Below are positions 16,244-24,795 of a stretch of 61,098 bases of DNA, piece after piece. Position numbers and translations under genes: made by a program. Source of the stretch: Mycobacterium hubeiense (GTDB lineage Bacteria > Actinomycetota > Actinomycetes > Mycobacteriales > Mycobacteriaceae); contig NZ_PIZU01000029.1 in assembly GCF_002838065.1 (NCBI RefSeq), positions 3,585-64,682 on the forward strand, given 5' to 3'. The first letter of the stretch is position 1; each line of letters opens with the position of its first letter. The notes under the pieces were generated by a model. It had not been told where the DNA came from, ran no database searches, and saw only the letters and a list, made by a program, of their open reading frames with translations.

Positions 16244-17323
16244 TCACGCGATCAGCACCGGCAGCCGCCGGGCGCCCCAGCTGCCGACCGGCCCGTCGTA
16301 GACCCCGGGCAATTGTGTGCCGCAGCCGCGGCAGCGGCCGTCGTCGGTCAGCGCGTACCGCCTCATCACGTACCAGTCGCGCACCACCACTGCCATCCCG
16401 CAGCCGGGGCAGAACGTCGTCCCGCCCTCCGTGTCGTGGACGTTGCCGGTGTAGACGAACCGCAGTCCTTCGGCCAACGCGATCCGCCGCGCCCGGGATA
16501 GCGTCTCCGTCGGAGTCGGCGGAGTGTCGAGCATCTTGTAGTCGGGGTGAAAAGCGGTGAAATGCAGCGGCACATCGGTGCCCAGCTGTTCGCGGATCCA
16601 CGCGCATTCGGCGGCGATCTCGGCGTCGCTGTCGTTGTGTCCGGGGATCAGCAGCGTGGTGATCTCGAGCCAGACGTCGGTCTCGTGGCACAGGTAGACC
16701 AGGGTGTCGAGGACGTCTGCGAGGTGGCCCACGCAGACACGGTGGTAGAAGTCCTCGGTGAAGGCCTTCAGATCGACGTTGGCCGCATCGATGTGGCGGT
16801 AGAACTCCGCCCGCGGGGCCGCGCACATGTAGCCCGCGGTCACCGAGATCGCCTTGATGCCGCGCGCGTGGCAGGCGTCGGCCACGTCGGCCGCGTACTC
16901 CCAGAAGATCGTCGGATCGTTATAGGTGAAAGCCACGCTGCGACAACCTGTTTCGTCGGCCGCCCGGGCCAAGTCCTCAGGCGTCGCCCGGCCGGCAAGC
17001 GTATCGATCTCACGGGATTTCGAGATGTCCCAGTTCTGGCAGAACTTGCAGGCGAGGTTGCAGCCCGCGGTGCCGAAGGACAGCACCGCCGAACCGGGCA
17101 GGAAGTGGTTGAGCGGCTTCTTCTCCACCGGGTCGATGCAGAATCCGCTGGAGCGGCCGTAGCTGCTCAGCACGATCTGGTCGTCGACGCGGGCACGCAC
17201 GAAGCACAACCCGCGCTGGCCCTCGTGCAGCTTGCAGGCGCGCGGGCAGACATCGCACTGGATCCGGCCGTCGTCGAGGCGATGCCAGTGGGTGGTGGGG
17301 ACGGTAAACGGGTCGCCTTCGAT
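16244..17323 (-). CDS. AmmeMemoRadiSam-system radical SAM enzyme (PflA-like)
   Basis: A radical SAM protein. The cluster motif is CNLACKFCQNW (CxxxCxxC), with FTYNDPTIFWEYA, VTAGYM and a C-terminal zinc-ribbon-like FCPGCGMAVVV/RCRGCGTQLPG pair. M. tuberculosis has the equivalent Rv3138. The conserved N-terminal part, including CDVCPRACKLHEGQRGLCFVR, is encoded between 17209 and 17323. However, no ATG, GTG or TTG lies between the upstream in-frame stop (17333-17335) and the TTG at 17209-17207. Either an ATC at 17323 is used, or the protein starts at TTG 17209 and loses the first Cys motif. The substrate is unknown. Confidence 0.75.
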   Translation of the reverse strand: MEGDPFTVPTTHWHRLDDGRIQCDVCPRACKLHEGQRGLCFVRARVDDQIVLSSYGRSSGFCIDPVEKKPLNHFLPGSAVLSFGTAGCNLACKFCQNWDISKSREIDTLAGRATPEDLARAADETGCRSVAFTYNDPTIFWEYAADVADACHARGIKAISVTAGYMCAAPRAEFYRHIDAANVDLKAFTEDFYHRVCVGHLADVLDTLVYLCHETDVWLEITTLLIPGHNDSDAEIAAECAWIREQLGTDVPLHFTAFHPDYKMLDTPPTPTETLSRARRIALAEGLRFVYTGNVHDTEGGTTFCPGCGMAVVVRDWYVMRRYALTDDGRCRGCGTQLPGVYDGPVGSWGARRLPVLIA

Positions 17324-17332
17324 ACCGCCAGG

Positions 17333-18109
17333 CTACGCCGGGGAAAGCCTGGCCAGCACGTCGTGATGCAGCAGTCCGTTGGTCGCGACCGCGCTGCCGC
17401 CATGCGGGCCCGCGGCGCCGTCGAGACTGGTGAACGTCCCGCCCGCCTCGCGCACCACGACGTCTAGCGCGGCCAAATCCCACAGGGACACTTCAGGTTC
17501 GGCGGCGATGTCGACCGCGCCCTCGGCGAGCAGGCAATAGGACAGGAAGTCGCCGAACGCGCGCACCCGCCACACCGCGTCGGTGAGATCGATGAAGCGG
17601 TCGCGCAATCCGAGCTTGGCCCAGCCCGACAGACTGGAGAACGACAGGCTGGCCGAGGCGAGATCGGCGACCGAGGACACCGAGATCCGGCGCGTCGACC
17701 CACCCGCCACCGCCGCGAACGCCCCGCCGCCCGCACCGGCCCACCAGCGCCGCTGCAATGCGGGCGCACTGATCACGCCGACGATCGGGACGCCGTCGAG
17801 CAGCAGCGCGATCAGCGTGGCCCACACGGGGACGCCCCGGACGAAGTTCTTGGTGCCGTCGATCGGGTCGATCACCCACTGGCGTCCACTGAAAGTCGTT
17901 GTGCCGCCGTATTCTTCGCCCAGCACCGGGTCCTCGGGCCGTTGTGCGGCCAGCGTCTCGCGCAGGGCCGCTTCCACCGAACGGTCCGCGTCGGTGACGG
18001 GCGTGAGGTCGGGTTTGGTGTCGACGTGCAGGTCGATTGCGCCGAAGCGGTCGACCGTCAACGCGTCGGCCTGATCAGCCAACTGCAGCGCGAGTGCCAC
18101 GTCATCCAT
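17333..18109 (-). CDS. hisN: histidinol-phosphatase of the inositol monophosphatase family
   Basis: A 258-residue Mg-dependent phosphatase. Metal-site motifs are TPVTDADRSVE, LGEEYGG, VIDPIDGTKNFVRGVPVWATLIAL (DPIDGT signature) and SLWDLAALDVVVREAGG. It matches mycobacterial HisN (Rv3137), which removes phosphate from histidinol phosphate in histidine synthesis. The start MDDVALALQLADQADAL at 18109 gives family length; the frame upstream is not conserved. Only nine bases separate its stop from the earliest possible start of the radical SAM gene, so they form an operon. Confidence 0.88.
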   Translation of the reverse strand: MDDVALALQLADQADALTVDRFGAIDLHVDTKPDLTPVTDADRSVEAALRETLAAQRPEDPVLGEEYGGTTTFSGRQWVIDPIDGTKNFVRGVPVWATLIALLLDGVPIVGVISAPALQRRWWAGAGGGAFAAVAGGSTRRISVSSVADLASASLSFSSLSGWAKLGLRDRFIDLTDAVWRVRAFGDFLSYCLLAEGAVDIAAEPEVSLWDLAALDVVVREAGGTFTSLDGAAGPHGGSAVATNGLLHHDVLARLSPA

Positions 18110-18132
18110 GGCTGCAGTCCTACCATGAGCCT

Positions 18133-18462
18133 GTGTGGGAATTCGGCGTGCTGTTGTTGTTGATCGGGGCGATCGTGCTGCTGGCGGCACCGTGGATCAT
18201 GCGGCGGCGCGGCATCAGCGGTGAGCAGGCCCGCGGCACCTTGCTCGTCACCGGGGTGAGTCCACGCCCGGATGCGACGGGGGAGCAGTTCGTCACGATC
18301 ACCGGTGTGATCAACGGCCCGACGGTCAACGAGCACGTCGTCTATCAACAGATGGCTGTCGACGTCGACAACTGGCCGACGATGGGCTCGCTGTTCCCGG
18401 TGGTGTACTCGCCGAAGAACCCGGACAACTGGCGGTTCGCCCCGCCGGAGCCGCCCGCCTAG
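18133..18462 (+). CDS. small membrane protein with one N-terminal helix
   Basis: About 109 residues from GTG 18133: WEFGVLLLLIGAIVLLAAPWIM forms one transmembrane helix followed by a basic MRRRG stop-transfer. A beta-rich soluble domain follows (TLLVTGVSPRPDATGEQFVTITGVINGPTVNEHVVYQQMAVD), ending PVVYSPKNPDNWRF. The shape recalls DUF3592-type proteins. The function is unknown. It is divergent from hisN with a 23-base gap, so their promoters must overlap. Confidence 0.75.
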   Translation: MWEFGVLLLLIGAIVLLAAPWIMRRRGISGEQARGTLLVTGVSPRPDATGEQFVTITGVINGPTVNEHVVYQQMAVDVDNWPTMGSLFPVVYSPKNPDNWRFAPPEPPA

Positions 18463-18546
18463 GCGCGTCCACCGCGAGGCTGTCGTTACCGAGACAAAGT
18501 GCGAGTGCGGTGCCCGATAACTACAGTCTCGCGTCGCGATGACACG

Positions 18547-19935
18547 TCAGCCGTGGGCGATGCGCAAAAGCTCCGCGACGCTGCACACCTTGACCCGTGG
18601 CCGGCCCGCCGACTGACCGGCGGCGCGCTCGTAGTCGTCGATCTGCTTCCAGTGGTCATCGGTGATCAGCTTGGGCTGGCGCTCCAGCAGCCATTCGACC
18701 AGCTCTGAGGAGTGGTCTGGGCCGAAGTCGGCCAGCTGGGCGCCCGCAAGATCGCGGACCAGCGTGTCGACGGTTTCCTGCGAGTCGCTCTTGTTGCTGC
18801 CGATGACCCCGGTGGGCCCACGCTTGATCCAGCCGACGACATACTCATTGCGGCTGCCCTCCACCCGGCCGGCGGTATGGGGGATCGTGCCGCTGCGATC
18901 GTCGAACGGCAGACCCGGCGTGGGCACCCCGCGGTAGCCCACCGCCCGCACCACCAGCTGCGCGGGCAGTTCCTCGCGGGCGCCGGTGTCCTTGGCGACG
19001 ACGCGCCCGGAGTCGTCGGTGACCAGCTCGTTGCGGCCCAGCACGATCGATTCCACCCGGCCTTCGCCGCGCAGCTCGATCGGCGACGTGCGGAACCGGA
19101 ATACGATCCGGCGCTTGGCGCCCTTGGGCTCGCGTTCGGCGTATCCCCGCAGCACCTTGATGTTGTTGCGCACGGTCTTTCCCGCCGCGTCCAGGTCTTC
19201 GTCGGTGATGTCGGCGAAATCGGCCGGGTCGACGATCACGTCGACGTCGCCGAGCCCCTCCAGATCGCCGAGTTCGCGCAGCTCCAGCGTGGTGAACGTG
19301 GCCTGCAGCGGCCCGCGCCGGCCGATGATCAGGACCTCCTCGACGCCGCGGTCGTGCAGCACCTGCAATGCGTGATCGGCGATGTCGGTGGTGGCCAGCA
19401 CGTCAGGGTCGGTGACCAGGATGCGCGCCACGTCCAGGGCGACGTTGCCGTTGCCGACCACTACGGCCCGCCCGGAGGAGAGGTCGGGGGTGATCTCCTC
19501 GAAGTGCGGGTGGGCGTTGTACCAGCCGACGAAGTCGACGGCGGCGATGCTGCCCGGCAGGTCCTCGCCCGGAATGTTCAGCGACTTGTCGGACTGCGCA
19601 CCGACGGCATAGATCACGGCGTCGTAGCGCTCGGCGAGCTCGTTGGCCTTCACATGCTCGCCCACCGCGATGTTGCCGAAGAACCGAAAGCGTGGATCCA
19701 GCGCCGTCTTCTCGAACTGCGCGCTGATCGACTTGATCTTCGGATGGTCGGGGGCGACGCCGGAGCGCACCAGGCCCCACGGTGTGGGCAGCATCTCGAG
19801 CATGTCGACGCGCACATCTCTTTTTTGGCTGGCGTCTTCGTTGGCGTCGGCGAACTTCAGCAGCGACGCAGCCGCAAAGTATCCGGAAGGGCCGGCGCCG
19901 ACGATCGCCACGTGGTACGGGCGCATTTGGGGCAT
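18547..19935 (-). CDS. fprA: NADPH:ferredoxin reductase FprA
   Basis: Adrenodoxin-reductase-type flavoprotein that passes electrons from NADPH to ferredoxins, for example for P450s. The FAD loop is VAIVGAGPSGYFAAASLL. MLPTPWGLVRSGVAPDHPKIKS and AVVVGNGNVALDVARIL (NADP loop) are nearly identical to M. tuberculosis FprA, and YVVGWIKRGPTGVIG closes the FAD site. I chose ATG 19935 (MPQMRPYHVAIVG) because AGAAGG lies 10 bases upstream; ATG 19926 is the alternative. It is divergent from prfB. Confidence 0.93.
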   Translation of the reverse strand: MPQMRPYHVAIVGAGPSGYFAAASLLKFADANEDASQKRDVRVDMLEMLPTPWGLVRSGVAPDHPKIKSISAQFEKTALDPRFRFFGNIAVGEHVKANELAERYDAVIYAVGAQSDKSLNIPGEDLPGSIAAVDFVGWYNAHPHFEEITPDLSSGRAVVVGNGNVALDVARILVTDPDVLATTDIADHALQVLHDRGVEEVLIIGRRGPLQATFTTLELRELGDLEGLGDVDVIVDPADFADITDEDLDAAGKTVRNNIKVLRGYAEREPKGAKRRIVFRFRTSPIELRGEGRVESIVLGRNELVTDDSGRVVAKDTGAREELPAQLVVRAVGYRGVPTPGLPFDDRSGTIPHTAGRVEGSRNEYVVGWIKRGPTGVIGSNKSDSQETVDTLVRDLAGAQLADFGPDHSSELVEWLLERQPKLITDDHWKQIDDYERAAGQSAGRPRVKVCSVAELLRIAHG

Positions 19936-20091
19936 ATATACAGTGCCTTCTGTCGCTGCCTTGTGTCGCTTGCCCGGCCGCACGCAAGGGCTGTCGCGCA
20001 TCGCCGGGCGGGTTACACCCCGATGCTAAACGTGTGCCAAGTCAACTGCCGGAAGACGCAGTGAAGTCGCAAGTCGGTAACGTGGACGATT

Positions 20092-21198
20092 GTGGATCCT
20101 GACCGTCAAGCCGATATCGCCGCCCTCGACTCCACCCTGACCACGGTGGAGCGGGTGCTCGACGTCGACGGTCTGCGCGCCCGCATCGAGAAGCTGGAGC
20201 ACGAGGCGTCCGATCCCAACCTGTGGGACGACCAGGCCCGGGCCCAGCGGGTGACCAGTGAACTGTCCCACGCGCAAAACGAGCTGCGCCGTGTCGAAGA
20301 GCTTCGCCAGCGTCTGGACGATCTGCCTGTGCTCTACGAGCTGGCCGCGGAGGAGGGTGGCACCGACGAGCTCGCCGAGGCCGAAGCCGAGCGCAAGAAG
20401 CTGCGCGAGGACATCGAGGCGATGGAAGTGCGCACTTTGCTGTCCGGCGAGTACGACGAGCGTGAGGCGCTGGTCAACATCCGCTCCGGCGCGGGCGGGG
20501 TGGACGCCGCCGACTGGGCCGAAATGCTGATGCGGATGTACATCCGCTGGGCGGAAAAGCACAACTATCCGGTCGAGGTGTTCGACACCTCCTACGCCGA
20601 AGAGGCCGGCATCAAGAGCGCGACGTTCGTCGTGCACGCGCCGTTTGCCTACGGCACGCTGTCGGTCGAGCAGGGCACGCATCGGCTGGTGCGCATCAGC
20701 CCGTTCGACAACCAGGGTCGGCGCCAGACGTCGTTTGCCGAAGTGGAAGTGCTGCCCGTCACCGAGACCACCGACCACATCGACATCCCGGATTCCGACG
20801 TGCGTGTCGACGTGTACCGGTCCTCGGGCCCGGGCGGTCAGTCGGTCAACACCACCGACTCGGCCGTTCGACTCACCCACATCCCGACCGGTATCGTGGT
20901 CACCTGCCAGAACGAGAAGTCGCAGCTGCAGAACAAGGTGTCAGCGATGCGCGTGCTTCAGGCAAAACTGTTGGAGCGCAAGCGTTTAGAAGAACGCGCT
21001 GAGCTCGACGCATTAAAGGGCGACGGCGGCAGCTCGTGGGGCAACCAAATGCGGTCCTACGTATTGCACCCCTACCAGATGGTGAAGGACTTGCGCACCG
21101 AGTACGAAGTCGGCAATCCGGCTGCGGTACTGGACGGAGACATCGACGGATTCCTCGAAGCCGGGATTCGGTGGCGCAACAGACGTGATGACGAATAG
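20092..21198 (+). CDS. prfB: peptide chain release factor 2
   Basis: RF2 recognises UGA/UAA and triggers peptide release. The 368-residue product has the SPF codon-reading tripeptide (residues 203-205) and the catalytic GGQ (248-250, in SSGPGGQSVNTTDSAVR). The start is GTG. The frame is continuous, so the autoregulatory +1 frameshift of E. coli prfB is absent. It is the first gene of the rightward prfB-mscS-ftsEX-smpB cluster. Confidence 0.97.
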   Translation: MDPDRQADIAALDSTLTTVERVLDVDGLRARIEKLEHEASDPNLWDDQARAQRVTSELSHAQNELRRVEELRQRLDDLPVLYELAAEEGGTDELAEAEAERKKLREDIEAMEVRTLLSGEYDEREALVNIRSGAGGVDAADWAEMLMRMYIRWAEKHNYPVEVFDTSYAEEAGIKSATFVVHAPFAYGTLSVEQGTHRLVRISPFDNQGRRQTSFAEVEVLPVTETTDHIDIPDSDVRVDVYRSSGPGGQSVNTTDSAVRLTHIPTGIVVTCQNEKSQLQNKVSAMRVLQAKLLERKRLEERAELDALKGDGGSSWGNQMRSYVLHPYQMVKDLRTEYEVGNPAAVLDGDIDGFLEAGIRWRNRRDDE

Positions 21199-22168
21199 CA
21201 CCGTATTAGCAGTATCGGCGGGCGAACGCTGGGATAGCTTCTGGCTCGGCACCATCGGCGAATGGATCCTGACCAGGGGGGTGCCGATCGCGCTCTACCT
21301 GATTGGCGGCCTGCTGGCCGCCCGGTTTATCAATTGGGCGGCGCGCAGAATCGTCCGGCGCATCGACGCTGAATATCAGGAAAGCGACCAGTTGGTGCGC
21401 TCGGAGAGCGCCAAGCACCGCCAGGCTGTCGCGTCGGTGATCTCGTGGGTGTCGGTCGCGCTGCTTTTCGTCATCGTGATCGTGCAGGTCACCTCCATCC
21501 TCGCCATCCCGGTCGGATCGCTCGTCGCGCCCGCCGCGGTGCTCGGTGCCGCGCTCGGCTTTGGCGCCCAGCGCCTGGTCCAGGACCTGCTCGCCGGCTT
21601 CTTCATCATCACCGAAAAGCAGTACGGCTTCGGTGATCTGGTGTCTTTGACGGTCGCCGGCATCGCCGCGCCGGCGGAGGGCACGGTGGAAGATGTCACT
21701 CTTCGCGTCACCAAGCTGCGCTCAACCGAGGGCGAGATGATGACCATCCCGAACGGTCAGATCGTCAAATCGGTGAACCTGTCGAAGGATTGGGCCCGAG
21801 CCGTCATCGACATTCCAGTGCCGGCGTCTGCGGACCTCAACCTGGTCAACGATGTGCTGCACGAGGTCGCGGAGAAGGCCATCGAGGACCGCGACCTGTC
21901 CAAGCTGCTGCTGGATGCGCCCCAGTTGATGGGTGTGGAGAGCATCCAGCTGGACACCGTCAATCTGCGCATGGTGGCCCGCACCCTGCCGGGCAGACAG
22001 TTCGAGGTCGGTCGCAGGCTGCGGGTGCTCGTGGTGCGTGCGTTGCGCCGGGCGGGAGTCGTGACCACCGGTGACGGGTCTGCCCCGATGGTGGGCGCCA
22101 TTGTCCATCCCGCTACGGCCGGCGGTGCGGAGGAAGAGACCCAGGGCCCGCCGGAGCAGAAGAAATGA
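21185..22168 (+). CDS. MscS-family mechanosensitive channel
   Basis: A 327-residue small-conductance mechanosensitive channel homologue. It has three N-terminal hydrophobic helices, the pore-lining helix PAAVLGAALGFGAQRLVQDLLAGFFIITEKQYGFGDLV, and a cytosolic beta domain (VEDVTLRVTKLRSTEGEMMTIPNGQIV) with a mixed alpha/beta C-terminus. It overlaps the end of prfB by 14 bases if GTG 21185 is used (11 from ATG 21188). It matches the position of Rv3104c in M. tuberculosis. Confidence 0.88.
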   Translation: MMTNSTVLAVSAGERWDSFWLGTIGEWILTRGVPIALYLIGGLLAARFINWAARRIVRRIDAEYQESDQLVRSESAKHRQAVASVISWVSVALLFVIVIVQVTSILAIPVGSLVAPAAVLGAALGFGAQRLVQDLLAGFFIITEKQYGFGDLVSLTVAGIAAPAEGTVEDVTLRVTKLRSTEGEMMTIPNGQIVKSVNLSKDWARAVIDIPVPASADLNLVNDVLHEVAEKAIEDRDLSKLLLDAPQLMGVESIQLDTVNLRMVARTLPGRQFEVGRRLRVLVVRALRRAGVVTTGDGSAPMVGAIVHPATAGGAEEETQGPPEQKK

Positions 22169-22617
22169 GGTCCTGGTTCACGGCCAAGCTCGGCCGCATG
22201 CGGGTGTCGACGGTGGTGCTGCTCGTCGCGTTCATAGCGCTGTTCTGGGTGTATCACAACGTCGAGCCCCCGGCGAAGCCACCCGAGGTGCCGGCCACCC
22301 AGGTGGTGCCGCCGGGCTTCGTCCCCGACCCCAACTACACGTGGGTGCCGCGAACCAATGTGCGGCGGCCGCGGGAACCCGTCGTCACGACCACCACGCC
22401 GACGACCAGCCCCACCGAGACCACGACAACGTCGCCGACGTCGCCGACCAGTCCGACGTCACCGACCAGTCCGACCTCGCCGACCAGTCCGACGTCACCG
22501 ACCGAATCGCCGACTGACACGCAGCCGCCTGCCGAGGCGCCCGACCAATCGCCGACTCCGTCACCGACGACGGCCCCGCCGGGAGGGGCGCCCACCACGC
22601 CCGCTCCCCAGCAGTGA
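22165..22617 (+). CDS. proline/threonine-rich membrane-anchored protein
   Basis: A 150-residue protein with one N-terminal helix (VSTVVLLVAFIALFWVY) and a long extracytoplasmic Pro/Thr/Ser tail containing consecutive SPT triplets. The position between the MscS gene and ftsE matches Rv3103c. The tail may span the periplasm or be O-mannosylated, as in other mycobacterial Thr/Pro-rich segments (inference). It overlaps the channel gene by four bases. Confidence 0.8.
   Translation: MRSWFTAKLGRMRVSTVVLLVAFIALFWVYHNVEPPAKPPEVPATQVVPPGFVPDPNYTWVPRTNVRRPREPVVTTTTPTTSPTETTTTSPTSPTSPTSPTSPTSPTSPTSPTESPTDTQPPAEAPDQSPTPSPTTAPPGGAPTTPAPQQ
22444..22497 (+). repeat. 18-bp tandem repeat coding SPT triplets
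   Basis: Three consecutive 18-base units of the type CCGACCAGTCCGACGTCA with one to three changes between copies, plus partial units at each side. They encode the repeated Ser-Pro-Thr run of the proline-rich protein. Copy number could vary by slippage without breaking the frame. Confidence 0.8.
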
Positions 22618-22654
22618 CCGAGCCTCCCCAAATGCACCGCTACACTGGCGAGCC

Positions 22655-23344
22655 GTGATCACCCTCGACCATGTGACGAAGCAGTACAAGTCGTCGGCGC
22701 GACCCGCGCTGGACAACGTGTCGCTCAAGATCGACAAGGGTGAATTCGTCTTTCTCATCGGGCCGTCGGGGTCGGGCAAGTCGACGTTCATGCGGCTGCT
22801 GCTGGCCGAGGAGACCCCGACCGCGGGCGACATCCGGGTGTCGAAGTTCCACGTGAACAAGCTGCCGGGCCGCCACATCCCCAGCCTGCGCCAGGTGCTG
22901 GGCTGTGTCTTCCAGGACTTCCGGCTGCTGCAGCAGAAGACGGTGTTCGAGAACGTCGCCTTCGCACTGGAAGTCATCGGCAAGCGCACCGAGGTGATCA
23001 ACCGCGTGGTGCCCGACGTGCTGGAGATGGTCGGGCTGTCGGGTAAGGCCAACCGGCTGCCCGCCGAGCTGTCCGGCGGCGAACAGCAGCGGGTGGCCAT
23101 CGCGCGTGCCTTCGTCAACCGGCCGCTGGTGCTGCTGGCCGACGAGCCGACGGGCAACCTGGATCCCGAAACCAGCAAGGACATCATGGATCTGCTCGAG
23201 CGCATCAACCGCACGGGCACCACGGTGCTGATGGCCACCCACGACCATCACATCGTCGACTCGATGCGGCAGCGCGTCGTCGAACTCGAACTGGGCCGGC
23301 TGATTCGCGACGAGCAGCGCGGCGTCTACGGAATGGATCGCTAA
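22655..23344 (+). CDS. ftsE: cell division ATP-binding protein FtsE
   Basis: ABC ATPase that pairs with FtsX to control septal peptidoglycan hydrolases. The 229-residue product has Walker A GPSGSGKST (36-44), the signature ELSGGEQQRVAIARA (from 139), Walker B LLADEPTGNLD and the His switch MATHDHHIVD. The start is GTG 22655 (MITLDHVTKQYKSS). The stop directly precedes the ftsX start. Confidence 0.97.
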   Translation: MITLDHVTKQYKSSARPALDNVSLKIDKGEFVFLIGPSGSGKSTFMRLLLAEETPTAGDIRVSKFHVNKLPGRHIPSLRQVLGCVFQDFRLLQQKTVFENVAFALEVIGKRTEVINRVVPDVLEMVGLSGKANRLPAELSGGEQQRVAIARAFVNRPLVLLADEPTGNLDPETSKDIMDLLERINRTGTTVLMATHDHHIVDSMRQRVVELELGRLIRDEQRGVYGMDR

Positions 23345-24238
23345 GTGCGCTTTGGCTTCCTCATCAATGAGGTTCTGACCGGGCTTCGTCGCAACGTCAC
23401 CATGACGGTCGCGATGATCCTGACGACCGCCATCTCGATCGGCCTGTTCGGCGGTGGCCTGCTGGTGGTGCGGCTGGCCGACCAATCGCGCGACATCTAT
23501 CTGGACCGGGTGGAGAGTCAGGTCTTTTTGACCAACGACGTGTCGGCCAACGACCCGACGTGTGACGCCGACCCGTGCAAGGCGCTGCGGGCGCAGATCG
23601 AGGACCGCGACGACGTGCAGTCGGTCCGGTTCCTCAATCGCGACGACGCCTACAACGACGCGATCAAGAAGTTCCCGCAGTACAAAGACGTCGCCGGCAA
23701 GGAGGCGTTTCCGGCGTCGTTCATCGTCAAGCTCGAAAACCCCGAGCAGCACCAGGATTTCGACGAGGCGATGGTCGGCCAGCCCGGTGTGCTCAATGTG
23801 CTCAACCAGAAAGATCTGATCGACCGGTTGTTCGCCGTGCTCGACGGGTTGAGCAACGCGGCGTTCGCCGTGGCACTGGTGCAGGCCATCGGCGCAGTTC
23901 TGTTGATCGCCAACATGGTTCAAGTCGCGGCGTACACCCGCCGCACGGAGATCGGCATCATGCGACTGGTCGGCGCCAGCCGCTGGTACACGCAGTTGCC
24001 GTTTCTGGTGGAGGCTATGGTGGCGGCGCTGGCCGGTGTGATCATCGCGATCCTGGGGCTGATCGTGGTGCGGGCGGTATTCCTGGAGAACGCGCTCGAC
24101 CAGTTCTACCGAGCCAATCTGATCGCCCGGATCGACTACGCCGACATCCTTTACATTTCACCGATCCTGCTGTTCGTGGGTGTGGCGATGGCCGGTGTCA
24201 CCGCGTACGTCACGCTGCGGCTCTACGTTCGAAGATAG
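23345..24238 (+). CDS. ftsX: cell division protein FtsX
   Basis: Integral membrane partner of FtsE, 297 residues from a GTG start. One N-terminal helix (VTMTVAMILTTAISIGLFGGGLLVVRLA) precedes a large extracytoplasmic domain with a Cys pair (DPTCDADPCKAL) found in mycobacterial FtsX. Three C-terminal helices surround RRTEIGIMRLVGASRWY. It transmits ATP-driven motion to cell-wall hydrolases such as RipC. It is directly adjacent to ftsE and 2 bases before smpB. Confidence 0.96.
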   Translation: MRFGFLINEVLTGLRRNVTMTVAMILTTAISIGLFGGGLLVVRLADQSRDIYLDRVESQVFLTNDVSANDPTCDADPCKALRAQIEDRDDVQSVRFLNRDDAYNDAIKKFPQYKDVAGKEAFPASFIVKLENPEQHQDFDEAMVGQPGVLNVLNQKDLIDRLFAVLDGLSNAAFAVALVQAIGAVLLIANMVQVAAYTRRTEIGIMRLVGASRWYTQLPFLVEAMVAALAGVIIAILGLIVVRAVFLENALDQFYRANLIARIDYADILYISPILLFVGVAMAGVTAYVTLRLYVRR

Positions 24239-24240
24239 CC

Positions 24241-24735
24241 GTGTCCAAGAAAGCCGACCCGTCGAGGAACAGCAACAACCGAGTCGTTGCGACCAATCGC
24301 AAGGCGCGGCACAACTATTCGATCCTCGAGACCTTCGAGGCCGGTATCGCGTTGATGGGCACCGAGGTCAAGAGCCTGCGCGACGGGCAGGCGTCGCTGG
24401 CCGACGCGTTCGCCACCGTCGACGACGGCGAGGTCTGGCTGCGCAACCTGCACATCCCCGAGTATCACCACGGCAGCTGGACCAACCACGCGCCGCGGCG
24501 CAACCGCAAGCTGCTGTTGCACCGGCGCCAGATCGACATGCTGATGGGCAAGATCCGCGACGGCAACCTGACGCTGGTGCCGCTGTCGCTGTACTTCTCC
24601 GAAGGCAAGGTCAAGGTCGAATTGGCGTTGGCCCGCGGCAAGCAGGCCCACGACAAGCGTCAGGACCTGGCCCGTCGCGACGCCCAGCGTGAGGTGACGC
24701 GCGAACTCGGCCGTCGCGTCAAAGGGATGCCCTAG
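24241..24735 (+). CDS. smpB: SsrA-binding protein SmpB
   Basis: 164-residue tmRNA partner required for rescue of stalled ribosomes. Features: VVATNRKARHNYSILETFEAGIALMGTEVKSLRDGQASLADAF, then GSWTNHAPRRNRKLLLHRRQI and a basic C-terminal tail (KRQDLARRDAQREVTRELGRRVKG). The start is GTG 24241. The tmRNA gene itself lies 1 kb downstream. Confidence 0.97.
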   Translation: MSKKADPSRNSNNRVVATNRKARHNYSILETFEAGIALMGTEVKSLRDGQASLADAFATVDDGEVWLRNLHIPEYHHGSWTNHAPRRNRKLLLHRRQIDMLMGKIRDGNLTLVPLSLYFSEGKVKVELALARGKQAHDKRQDLARRDAQREVTRELGRRVKGMP

Positions 24736-24795
24736 CCCGAGGTAATTCGCGGCATTTGCGGTCGCTCGCGGCTTGCGAGCGCTACCGTCTGCCCG

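Noticed and set aside
20092..20200. Programmed +1 frameshift in prfB
   Set aside because: The frame is continuous from GTG 20092 with no internal UGA, so the E. coli mechanism is absent.
22444..22497. CRISPR-like repeat
   Set aside because: The units are contiguous without spacers and encode SPT triplets in frame.
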